A DNA stretch of 64,000 bases, taken from Vitis vinifera. Taxonomy: Eukaryota; Streptophyta; Magnoliopsida; Vitales; Vitaceae. Location: contig NC_081811.1 in the NCBI RefSeq assembly GCF_030704535.1, positions 2,305,501-2,369,500 on the forward strand. The letters are read 5' to 3'. A program made the translations under genes and the position numbers. The notes under the pieces were generated by a model. That model did no database searches and was not told the origin of the DNA. It saw only the letters and a program-made list of their open reading frames with translations. Below, piece after piece: positions 10,338-20,962 of the stretch (positions are counted from its first letter, which is position 1; the number at the start of each line of letters is the position of its first letter).

Positions 10338-11335
10338 ACCCTTAATGAAATTGAATAGAGTTTTCCCGTGCATCCTATTATCTTCCTACTTTTTAATTTC
10401 TTTTTCTTGTCTTTTTCTTCCTTCACTTTTTCTTTTTTCACTTTATAATTTTGAAACACGTTATCGAGTAGTCTCTAGACGTTCTCCTTTTTAGAGAAAG
10501 ACTCTTCTCTTTTCTTTCTCACAAAAAAGTATGTGATGAACTTATATCATGATTTTCTATTTTATTACTCTTTTGATCTCTTTTTTCATTTATTTTATTC
10601 GAATACATAAATATTACAATTCCTATAACTAGAAGTTATGAGATAAATTCATAATCAAAAGTTGTAAAAAATATGTATAATCCTTATAACTAGAAATTAT
10701 GGAGTAAATTCATAATAAAAAATTATGAATAATATGTATAATCTCTATGACCAGAAGTTATGAAAAATATGTATAATTCTTATAACCAGAAGTTATAGGG
10801 TAAATTATAAATTATGAGATAAATTCATAACCATAACTTATAAAAACTATCTGCAATTCCTATAACCAAAAGTTATGGGAAAAAAAATTACAAAATTATA
10901 AATACATTACCAAAAGTTATGTATATGATCCTCAATTATTTATTTTTAATTATATGATATAACTAGAAGTTATACCAAACAATATTATGGCAAAAAACTA
11001 TAAAATAAATAAATAAATAAATGTTCATTGCTTAAAGTTATGTACAAATTTACATAATAAAAGCTTATAACTCGAAGATATGCACAAATCTACCTAATGA
11101 ATAGTTCATAGTCTGAAATTATATACAAATTTATATATATAAAAAAAATAGTTCATAACCTGAAATTATGTACAAATGTAAATATTTTATTTATAACTCT
11201 TTATAAAAGGGAGAGTTCCTTAATGAAATTGAATAGAGTTTTCCTGTACATCTTATTATTTTTCTATATTCTAATTTTTCTTTCTTGTTTTCTTTTTCTT
11301 TTACTTTATAATTTTACAACAAATTTTATATTTTT
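10338..11335. repeat. Minisatellite (AGAAGTTATG-type units) between two direct repeats
   Basis: From about 10,610 to 11,180 an imperfect unit of roughly 50-60 bases built around TATAACTAGAAGTTATG recurs many times with drift. On each side is a related direct repeat of about 115 bases starting CTTAATGAAATTGAATAGAG (10,341 and 11,219), followed by pyrimidine-rich sequence. No open frame. It may be remnants of a mobile element with expanded inner repeats, but terminal signals are not clear. Confidence 0.55.
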
Positions 11336-11339
11336 CTTC

Positions 11340-12590
11340 ATTTATTTTTTTAGTGTTTGAATACGAGATATGACATTTTTACCCTTCAATTTTTTTTTTG
11401 AAAAAATAATTTTCATTTATTAGAAATTTTACATGGATATTTTTACTCTTATCTTTTTTTTAATAAAAATAATATTTTATTTTTAAACATATATCTAAAT
11501 AATTAATATGATATTTATATTAAAAATAGGTTACTGGAAAAATTAGATTTGTAAATACGAGATAATTTTATTCATTTTAATAAATTATTTTAATTTTTAA
11601 TGAGTAAAAAGCTGAATGTTTTTTTCTTTTTAAGTTATATTTTTTGTCTTTAAATGATGCATTTCGTTATTTCGTTGCATTTTCAATGAGCGTCGGATCC
11701 CGTCCATATCTGAAATGTGGTGGAAGGACTAGCGAATTAGCCATGGAAGTAATTTTTAAAATGTTGTACATCGTAAAATAATTCAAATTCTACGGCACTT
11801 TTTAACACATAAGGATGAGAGTGGGAAAAAATAGTATTTTATATTTGAAAGGAAGTACAAACCCATTTCCCCGCCCGTTTTCTTCTCTGCCTCAAAACTC
11901 ATTTTGTCCTCTGTTCGAAAACCCATTTTCCCGCACGCTGATCATGATCATGGACTGGAGATCCTTGCCTCAACACCATAGGAAGGAAGTGAAGTGCAGA
12001 TCTGAAACACCATTGCCCCCGGGTGTTTTCTTTAAGTTTTGTGGTTATATTTGTTGGTGTGGTTGTGTTTGGTCATCGAGAAAGTGTGGGAAAGTTGAAA
12101 AAAAATGAGGTTTTCGTTTTTTTTTTTTTACAATGAAATCGAGTAGACTAATTTTTTTTTTTTTTTTTGTGGTTCGGCTTGTTGCCAAGAAAGTGTGGGA
12201 AAGTTGAAAATTTTGTTTTCATTTGCTCCCACACAATATTCGTCACCGATTGTCGGTAATTTTCGGGAAATTTCCCGATATTTCCTACCAGTCCAGCCCG
12301 CGCACAGGATACAAAATCGGTCCAATTTTTTTTTATAAAAAAACATAAGATGCTATTTGGTAATCTGATCATGATTTGCAGGGAAAGGTTGTGTTTTTCA
12401 GCCTGGCTCAAAAATCGTGGATTTAGGGTTCGTGAAATTTAAATCCAATGGCACAAAAGCAAGGAGACCCCTAGAACAGATCCAGAAAGCACAGGGAGCA
12501 AAAATGTAAAATAAAATTTCCGTCTTTGATCATCTCTCTCTATCCGATATTTCCGTCTCGTCTCTTCGGTTTTCTCCTCATTTTCCTTTC
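11340..12590. other. Intergenic DNA with a short local duplication
   Basis: No supported gene. The phrase AAGAAAGTGTGGGAAAGTTG (with one early change) occurs at about 12,079 and 12,187, showing a ~108-bp local duplication. A telo-box-like TTTAGGGTT is at about 12,421, and pyrimidine-rich sequence from 12,520 to 12,600 may be a 5' leader for the exon-like piece that follows. Confidence 0.35.
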
Positions 12591-12607
12591 CCGTGTCTCG
12601 CAGAGTC

Positions 12608-12831
12608 TATGCTTCCTTTAAAACTAATGTGCTTGCTGATGATCAAGACTGTGAATGTCGTGGATCGAATCAATGTTTTAGCAGATTTGAAGGTGAGGAT
12701 ATTGTTCTGAATCGTTACTCTACTATATCATGTTTACTTAGTTTCTGATTATGCAAAAAAAAAACTTACCTTCTTCCTTCTTTTCATCTCAGACAGCCAA
12801 GCCTCTCGAACTGCCGCCTTCTCTGAAGTCA
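12608..12831 (+). pseudogene. Two exon-like pieces of an unidentified gene
   Basis: ATG at 12,608 opens 28 codons (MLPLKLMCLLMIKTVNVVDR...) that stop at a donor-like AAG/GTGAGG near 12,691. A TCTCAG acceptor near 12,793 then opens 13 codons in frame (TAKPLELPPSLKS) up to TCAG/GTAAAT. The splice signals and upstream pyrimidine-rich leader make a short transcribed locus possible. I cannot name a family or find the remaining exons with confidence; other exon-like pieces at 17.95 and 21.38 kb do not join it convincingly. Confidence 0.25.
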
Positions 12832-13786
12832 GGTAAATTTGAGATCAACTCTGTCATTCCACTTCCAGGAAGGAAAATCCTATATCCACAGTCTGGATGA
12901 AAGTTTTCTTCAATGATCGTATATGATCAAATCGTTATCTTTGAATTTTCCTCGATTTTGAATATTTTTATTTGATATGAATAGCAATTAATGTTAAGTC
13001 ATGTGAGAAGAAAGAAATGGATGATTCAATCCATTCTATGATTGTTCCGATCTCAAACCGTTAATAAGAATTTTAATTGAGATATGCCATTGGTTCTGAA
13101 AATTTTAATTTTTTGGTTAATATTGGTGATAATTGACATTGGAGGAATGTCTACGTTTTAGGCTCAAGTCTAGGGCCTACTTTTGTAAAATGTGACCATC
13201 TGATAACCAGAAAAGGCTTACTCCTGCTGGTTAAAGGCATTATTTTGTAGTATTATCGTAGTTGAGCGTATTCTGTGTATGATAAGGTTCTTCATGTTTT
13301 ATTTAATTTTTTGTTGCTCATTTGATGTGTTATTCTCTAATCTAGGGCCCTTGGCATATTGTTTATCAAGGTTCATTGTATTTAATCTAACACATGCTCA
13401 CATTATTTAAGGCCTGATAATTAGTGTGCATGTAAAATCTATTTGAAAGTTATGATGCTATACTTAGAAGAACTTGTTCAAATTTATGTTGAAGAGCTCT
13501 TTATATGCACATATGTGTGTGTTGCAGCTTGTTCTTGAAACATCTACAAAGATAGTGGCACGATAATATAGAAGCTCTCACTTAATTTTTTAATAATTGT
13601 CTATTGTGTAGAAAGATCTACACCTGTCTGTTTTAATTACTGTAACACCTTCTTGCATTTTTGTGCTGTAATTATTATAATGCATCTATGTCTATACAAC
13701 AATTTCCTCATTAGGGAGGATATGTTTTGGGAATCTCTAGACTCCGCTAGGGTTTGGCTCAAAAACGAACTATATTTTATATATAT

Positions 13787-14330
13787 ATTTATGAAGTTAA
13801 ACCAAATCTAATTCTCGTATATATGTTGTGTCGTTGCATGTAATTATTTAACCTCTAAGCTCTAGAGATTAACTGCTTCAACAAAAACCCAATGAGGTTT
13901 CTAGTACAAATCTCAATCTCCTTTCCTGTTTAGCTTCTCAATCAAATCACCCTCACAGAAAAGTTTGAAAATAGCCAGAGTTCCATGTACTAATTAAGTG
14001 TTCTAAAATCATTGATTGGGTAATTTTAGCCTTTTCTCTCACACTTCTCTTTATTATTGAAATGGAAATGTTAACATGGATTTTCTTATTAGAAAATTAA
14101 GAATAACTTTTTCACCATCCATAAAATCTGAATGAACTAAAATTGTTCACAAGCATATATAAAATTTTACTCTTATCCCATAGAAGTAACCCTAGGAAGG
14201 GGGATAAGGGTCTAAAACACATTGGCCTCTTTTCCCTTGATTGTGGCATCTTTTCCCTTGATTGCATTGTGCATTAGATAATGCACTGTCATCTTTTAGT
14301 CTTCTAATACTAACAATTTGAGATATTTTA
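13787..14330. repeat. Local duplicate segment X (partner at 18.23-18.76 kb)
   Basis: This stretch aligns in the same direction with 18,228-18,755. Shared wording includes TCACAGAAAAGTT, CAGAGT.CCATGTA, GATTTTACTCTTATCC and GGGTCTAAAACACA. It is non-coding. The two copies flank the copied MBD segment, so the 13.8-18.8 kb interval arose through more than one duplication. Confidence 0.6.
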
Positions 14331-14775
14331 AAAAATAGTTGATTGTTTGTGCGATGCGCATTTTTAAAGCACTATAATATATGATCACATTTTGTAGATC
14401 ACAAAACACATAAGGAAACATTATCAAATTTTCTCCTTTAAATTATGCAAGTATAAATAAAAATAATATAGATTGAAGTTTGTGTACTCCTTAAATTTCT
14501 AAAGAAAAACAAAAGTAAAAAAAGAAAATATAAAATAATTTTTGCAAACAATATTGTTAGACACTCTTCAATGTCCACTAAACAAAACCTCCTCTCATGT
14601 CAAGTTGTAGAAACCTTTTCTTCATGCCATAGGTCAACTAAAAAATTCACTACATTAGTAGTATAAATATAAATAAATGTACTATAATCTCTTAGTGCAG
14701 TTATTTTTTCCTTGTCATACAGCTTTTACATACTGTTTCATCAACCAAATGAGCATCAGTTGGTGCTAGAAACAG

Positions 14776-14819
<44 letters not shown>

Positions 14820-15527
14820 TTATTTATTTATTTTTCACTTTGTGAACTTAATTAATAAAGATAAAAGTAAAGGAGATGGATGGATATGTAGTTAACTCAA
14901 ACTTTGATTTTAAAACTTGTGCCTTCATGCTGGTTTCAGTAATTGTAATAAGCATAATTATAATGGGGTGCAATTGCTCGCATTAAGGTGGCTCATGGCT
15001 GAGCTTGAGATGGCATATTGAACTTTATTTCCATTTAATCTTTGCTAGCATTTTCAAGAAGCATAGTTTCTCCAATATCTTCCAGTTCTAGTTCAAAAAG
15101 TTATGTATGCACCTGTGTAAGAAAAAGGAGTTTCTCATTTTTAAGCCCCTCATTTACATACATCCTTGTAGCTGAATGTTCCTGTAGCAAATTTATCTGC
15201 ATAACTATTAGAGGTCACTTCTTAACAAAGCCCCCATTGAGCCACTTGTGAAGAAATGAATGCCAGCAAGAACATAGTTTCACCAGTTGCAATTGTAGTA
15301 ATTGCATTCTTGTGATAAACTAGAAGTCTACAAGCAAGAGAATAAGATGACCTGTGGACCAAGAAGCTTTTACACAATGAACTATATTAATAAGGGCAAA
15401 AGAACTAGATGAACTTTGAACCAAAAAGCGTGATTACATGAGCCATACCAATAGGATTACCAAGAAAATCATGGTGTAAAGCAAGTAGCTCCCAATAAAG
15501 TCTGGCTGCAGTAAATACTCCTCAGAC

Positions 15528-15986
15528 ATCTTTGTTCTCTGATGTTTTCATTTTTTTATTACTACCCCCAGCTGACACCTTTCTCTTGATGTGTGCAGGA
15601 ATTGTGTCATCCTTTACCTTAGGAGTCAGAAATGGACAAAACTCTGTGGTCAGGATTTGCATGGTGCTTCTTCAGAATGGGCCCTCACTTTCTTACCAGT
15701 GGGTGTAATATGGTAGGCATCCAATATAGAGAAATCTTTGCTCAGCACCAACTGGGGTCTTTTGGATGTTTGGCTTGTCAACAACCCAGGTTCGAGTAGC
15801 ATCATAGTTGATATTAGTGGGGTCCTCACAAGAGACATCCACTTTCTTGTTGCAAAAAAATGGTTCCTCTGTGACTCTACTTCTGATCTCCTCATACTCT
15901 TCTTGTGTGCCAATCAGCCTCCATTTGAAGCATGCTCCAAATTGGACAGCATATGCACCAATTGAGCTGCGGACCAATGCTGATTG
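15528..15986 (-). pseudogene. Broken copy of the CW/MBD gene's last exon
   Basis: It reads RSSIGAYAVQFGACFKWRLI, SRVTEEPFFCNKKVDVSCED and YDATRTWVVDKPNIQKTP, clearly the same exon as 4,958-5,461. The first CW-finger cysteine is replaced by Phe (QFGAC for QCEAC). A deletion removes the residues after KTP that correspond to GFQRDLVLRK, and the frame shifts there. The later piece DAYHITPTGKKVRAHSE is in another frame, and the C-terminal part is further eroded. No intact product is possible from this exon. The same acceptor position (CAG at 15,987-15,989) is kept. It is a host-gene pseudogene formed by the segmental duplication. Confidence 0.85.
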
Positions 15987-16047
15987 CTGTTATGAAAAAT
16001 GAAAAGCAGTGCTGGTGCAGTTAAATTTTTAAGAAGCTAGATTGACA

Positions 16048-17295
16048 CATAAGAGGGATGATGATCCTTCAAAGAGAAGGAAGGGGGGCTTGGGTGTGAG
16101 GTGTCTTTCAACGATGAACAAAGCTCTTCTTTGCAAGTGGAGTTGGTGTTTTGCCAATGAAAGAGGGGCACTTTGGAAGCAAGTCATTAATCAGAAGTAT
16201 GGTGAGGATATAGGGGGTGGCGATCTCGTGAGGTGGGAGGAGATAGGTATGGGGTTGGCCTTTGGAAAATCATAAGAAAGGAGTTGGACATTTTGAGCAG
16301 CAAAATTTCTTTTTCTATGGGAAATGGTCAAAGAGTAAGATTTTTGAAGGACAAGTGGTGTGGAGCCACTTTGCATTTCCTTTCCTTCCTTATTTGCCCT
16401 AGCCATTTCTAAGGATGCATGGGTGGCAGATGTTTGGAACTTTGAAGGCAAAAGGGGTGGTTGGGCTCCTTGCTTCTCTAGGTCGTTTAATGATTGGGAG
16501 GCGGAAAGAGTGAAACACTTGTTGTTGAAGATTCAAACAAAAAGGGCGTATAGGGATGAAAAAGATAGGATGATTTGGATGGCTTTGAGGTGTGGGAACT
16601 TTTCAGTTAAATCCCTTTATTCTACTATGGAGCCTGGGACCCTCTATTGTTCCCATAGAGTATCATTTGGAGATCTTATGTGTTACTAAGGGTGGTCTTT
16701 TTCCTATGGGTAGCGACATGGGGGAAAGCCCTGACTTTGGATCAGGTCCAAATGAGGTGGTTTTCTTTGGTAAATAGATATTTTCTTTGCCACTTTGAAG
16801 AAGAAATTGTTGATCACATTCTTCTTTACCGTGCAAAGACGTGGATTCTTTGATAATTGCTTTTTTCTCTCTTTGGTGTATCTTAGGTCCTCTCCTTTTT
16901 CGGTTAAGGAGGCGCTCCTTGGGTGGTATGGTCCTTTGTGGGTAAAACTCGTATAAAGTCTTGGATGATGGTCCCTTTATGTATCTTTTGAATGGTGTGG
17001 AAGGAAAGGAACATGTTAGCGTTTAATAATGCGGAGTTGTCATCCAAAGGATGAAAAATTCTTTTGTTTATAATTTGTGGTCTTGGTCTAGGGTGTCCGT
17101 AGATATGGACCCTAGTTCTCTTGTTAGCTTTATTGACTGGCTAGGCTCTAAGTGAAGGTGGGTGATGTTTTTTGTTTCTCTCCCTCTCCCACTTGGGTAA
17201 ACCTTTGGGTAGCTGGTGTATAGTTCCTATATTCTTTGGGACGTTGTTTTGGTGTTTCCTTTTATATGTATATATACTCTCTTACCTATCAAAAA
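16048..17295 (+). mobile_element. 5'-truncated LINE (L1-type) insertion with 17-bp target duplication
   Basis: The element holds the C-terminal part of a plant L1-type ORF2: [40 protein letters not shown], and zf-RVT-like sequence further on, ending in a short A-rich tail (ATCAAAAAAAG). It is bounded by perfect copies of AAGAAGCTAGATTGACA at 16,031-16,047 and 17,296-17,312. The reading frame is broken in several places. It inserted into the copied MBD 5' flank after the duplication, as the partner segment lacks it. Confidence 0.9.
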
Positions 17296-17312
17296 AAGAA
17301 GCTAGATTGACA

Positions 17313-19529
17313 TGTGAGGCCTTCAAGATATTTATATCATGAAAAGGGATTTTCTATTCTTATGATTCTTTAACTAGTTCTGATGAGTATCTTGTTCTGA
17401 TAATAGATAGTAAAAAAGGGGCGAAAATAGAAACGGTTGTTTGACTACTTTTTTTTAGAAAACAACATTGAAGAACAGTTAGAAAACAGTGTTTTCAGTT
17501 AACAGCAAATTATCTTCTGTTTTCTATTACGTTTTTTTGGGATTGCAGAAAACCAAGAATTAATTAAAGGGAAGCTAAAAGCAGACAAAATTGAGGGTGA
17601 TTAAAGAAAAGCAACCCAAAACCAAGCAATTTACCGACCTATATATGTTTCCATGTAAAGTCAAATGCAAACACAGAATCAGAGTTTGATTTCTAAACAA
17701 TTGTTGATCAATGGACCCATGAACTCACTACAACAAGGTCTGGTCAGCAATTTATAACTCAAAAACTCAATTCAACCCCATTGACCTTCTGCCTCAAGTA
17801 TCACATATTTCCCCTATAGTTGTTGAGAGAATTAAAGACATGAATGCAGTGTGTTGTAATATAGTGTTTTATTAGATGGCTTATTCAAACAGAGTGTGAC
17901 ATTAATCCTTTACTATTTTTCTCTTTTTGTATAATTTATTTTGCAGGACAAGAAAAATAAAGAAGGTAGAATGGAAATTCTTCCATGAAGTTCTTCAGTG
18001 ATGTTCAAGTTACTGTCTTTACCGGCAAATCAGGTGAATCTCCTACAGCTCATGGTTACTTAATCAAACATGAGTAATGATGATTGATGACAAAGAGAAA
18101 CTACTTCTACTTTTTATGGAAATGTTGTTGTGATTTAACCAATCTGTTGATTTTCAATTTGAGAGAGTATGTTAACATGCGCAACATTATGAACTTGATC
18201 ATATACTCATAATTAGAATGTTAAGCATATCTGAATCTTGTGTATATGTTGTGCTGCTACATGTTGTTATTGACCTCTAATCTCTAGAATTAACTGCATC
18301 AAACAACAACCAGGAAGGTTCCTGGTCATAACTTTCTATCCCCTTGCCTTCTTACTTAACTCATTCAATCTATGTCCTCACTTTAACTAGTACCAATCAC
18401 ATCATCTTCACAGAAAAGTTCAGGAATGGTCAGAGTCCCATGTAATTGTTAAGTGGGCCGAAATCATCAATAGGGTCAGATCAGTCTTTTGTGTCACACT
18501 TCCCTCAATTCTTGAAAAATAAAATATTAACTTGAATTTCTCTTATCAGAATGCTAACATGAACTTTTTAACCACTCACAGACTAATATGATTGCATGAA
18601 CTGAAAGTCATACATAAGCATATGTGAGATTTTACTCTTTATCCTAGAGGATCAATCCCAAATAAGGAGAGCTGAGGGTCTAAAACACACTGACATATTT
18701 TTCCTTAATTGTATTATCTGCTAGGTCATGCATTTTTTTTTTTATCTTTTCACTCTCTTAATATGGAAAAACTATTTGAGAAATATTCTTTACTAAATAA
18801 ATGTTTTAATCATTTAAAGGCAAGGCTCTCTACGTAAAATGAATAAGTGTGTTTATTTATTTCAAATCAATGGCTTTTCTTTGACTTGTTTTGGCATCTG
18901 GATTCTCTACAAAGAGTAGGATGATAGCAAAATTAACAAGTGTCATCTTAAACACCGTCACTTCAAGCTTTACCATAGTCTAGAAGAGCAATAAATAGAC
19001 AATCTTGCATGAAGATAGTTATGAAATTATTCAGGAAAAATTTGTGATGGGTTAACCATTGTCTCTGTTTTATTTTTCTATCTCAAAAAAGAAAAAAAGA
19101 AAAAAGAAAAAAGAGGGTACAATCATGAAGGGCAATAAAAAAAAAAAACCTACTTAATATTATTGGATGGCAGGTGATATACTGTCATGGCATATTTGGT
19201 TTCATACTGCCTTAACCATGGTTAGGAAAATCAGCATAATTGGTCACCAATGGTTACCTACCTGGTTAAGGCCTCTACATCAACCCCACCAACAAGGAGG
19301 AAACCTAACTAAGTGGAGTTCATGCAGATCTGCTATCAGAACTCACATCTTTCACAGTTTCTCATTTGCATATATTCCTTTGGTACAGAGCATTATCTAT
19401 CTTCAGGCAAGTCTAGGCCATCAATGGGTGCATGAAGTTTGTTTCTATTTACTTGAGTTCCTGTGTTTTTTTTCCCCCATTTTGATGGGTTTTTCTGCTT
19501 GTGTCAATTCTTGATTGTGCTTGCTTCTT
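17313..19529. other. Intergenic DNA, remainder of duplicated segments
   Basis: 17,313-17,820 continues the MBD-segment copy. A short exon-like piece between TTTTGCAG and CAG/GTGAAT sits at 17,947-18,033 but cannot be assigned. 18,228-18,755 is the second copy of segment X. An A/G-rich run lies at about 19,086-19,115. No supported gene before the E3-ligase pseudogene. Confidence 0.4.
18228..18755. repeat. Local duplicate segment X' (partner at 13.79-14.33 kb)
   Basis: Direct-orientation partner of 13,787-14,330, with similar order of shared phrases and moderate divergence. Non-coding. Confidence 0.6.
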
Positions 19530-20750
19530 GTGGAAAAATGCACCGAGTGAGCTCACCTCAGTGGAACTGGATTCAAATTGGCCTACAGGAGAACAGGAAG
19601 CAGAAGACTTCAAACTTGCCAATTGGAATGATACTATTGCAAGTCATCCTAAAATAGAATTGCATCTGTTTCATATAAAATTCTGGAGCACTATCAAAAA
19701 GGTTGCTGAATGTGGGCACAGTAGGAAACTGCTGAGATGGCCATTCTAAGATGTGGAATTTATTGTGGGCGCAACCTTGTATATAACATAATGGACAATG
19801 CTTTTTGATGTTTTCAGAGAAAGGCAATGAAAGTGATACATCAAGAAGTCATGAATTTGAAGATTTACATCACCTGGTGGACTTCACAGTGCCAGAGATT
19901 ATATGTGTGCATAGGGAGCTAAGGCATTCTTAACCATTGCAGAAGCAATGTGGTGCTTCTCGATATGTGATACTTGATGTATCTCTACTCTGTGGAAAGG
20001 AAGGGTATTTTTTTAGTAGTTCTATCGTAAAGAGGTCTCAAAGAAAATTCCTCTGGGTTCTGCTGCTGTGCAATTGAGATCAGGAGCTCAAAGTTCTGAA
20101 GCCATTCTTTCTAGCCAAGCCAACCAAATATTCTGAAACCTTCAGTTGCCAATACTCAAAATTTCCAGTCCCCAAACCACCAGTTGTAGGATCCAAAATG
20201 TATCTAAACCTAGGGATCCCACTGTTTATAAAAGTCGACTCCAAGCAAGAAGGATGATATGATACTGAAGTTTGTTCTCAGCTGCAAGAACCGCAAGATA
20301 GAGTCCAAGGTTGGAGTAAGTGGGCTAATCAGAAGGTTATGTAGGCTGCTTGTAGGCTTATCAGGGACCTAACTGAGCAAAATTGATGAGGCAGAGGAAA
20401 TAAGAATAACAACTAATAAGACATAAAAGAGAAAATCTTGGAGGAAAAAAATCTGAAGTGGCTATCTGAGATGGATGGGCAGGTTGAGAGGAACTACTCT
20501 ACTGTTTACAGGCTTAACTAGGAAAAAACTTTGCTGAAAAAGAACAATGCAGCTGCTAAATTGGAAGCTATAGAATCAGATTTGGGTTGGCATGAAACTC
20601 TGAATGGGGTGCAGAATACTTCATAGTGTGCTAACATATAAGAGAAGCAGGAGGGCATTTCCAGGAGGAGCTAGGAGCCCAAAAGTAAAAGGCGGCAGAG
20701 CAGCAAAAGGAAGTAGAAAAGTCATGATATTGCCATAACCAAATGAGGTA
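19530..20750 (+). pseudogene. Broken RF298/MIP1-type RING E3 ubiquitin ligase copy
   Basis: Pieces in changing frames follow the order of the plant RF298/RF4/MIP1-like ligase family. They include SELTSVELDSNW, TIKKVAECGHS, MAILRCGIYCGRNLVYNIMD, KGNESDTSRSHEFEDLHHLV, IAEAMWC, then QLQEPQDRVQGWSKWANQKV, LKWLSEMDGQVERNYSTVYR and LLKKNNAAAKLEAIES. In the intact family these are the N-terminal conserved region and the central coiled coil, followed by a C-terminal RING. There are many stops and frame changes and no RING finger is seen, so it is a decayed or truncated copy. It may have lost introns, but I could not show a retrocopy origin. The family assignment is from recall of its conserved wording. 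Confidence 0.65.
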
Positions 20751-20772
20751 TGCTTGTCCTAAAGAGAACATT

Positions 20773-20962
20773 AGGGCTATGTTTGGTTCTTGGAAAATTT
20801 GAAAGAAAATGCAAGAGACAAAAAATGGAGAGGAAAAGTAGAAGGAAAGAAAAAAATGAAGGAAAATAAAAAATAGATTTAAAGTTAATAAATTATTTCT
20901 ATATGCCTTTTCAAACCCATTTTACTTATCCTTAGTACCTTTCGGGAACCAAATATAGCCTA
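20773..20962. mobile_element. MITE-like inverted-repeat element
   Basis: About 190 bp with inverted ends: GGGCTATGTTTGGTTCTTGG on the left and GGGAACCAAATATAGCC on the right. The centre is A-rich and non-coding. It lies next to the end of the E3-ligase pseudogene. The target duplication is not clear. Confidence 0.45.

Larger units (their letters stand above)
14830..17820. repeat. Second copy of the MBD-locus segment (partner 2,110-6,265)
   Basis: The segment from the distal PIEZO 3' flank through the MBD gene and into its 5' region is repeated here in the same orientation. Anchors are the shared TTTTCACTTTGTGAACTTAA (2,115 and 14,835), the MBD exon, and CCCATGAACTCAC-like wording around 17,713. 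This copy lacks the solo LTR (empty site ATAAT at 14,954-14,958) but carries a LINE at 16,048-17,295. A TA microsatellite lies at about 14,777-14,813. The copies have diverged strongly, so the duplication is old. Confidence 0.75.

Noticed and set aside
10338-11335. Direct repeats around the minisatellite read as a pair of LTRs
   Set aside because: The repeats are only ~115 bp, lack clear TG/CA ends and a target duplication, and enclose simple repeats rather than an element body.
11815-12108. Plus-strand open frame of about 97 codons
   Set aside because: Low-complexity, Phe/Cys-rich translation with no family wording and no splice support.
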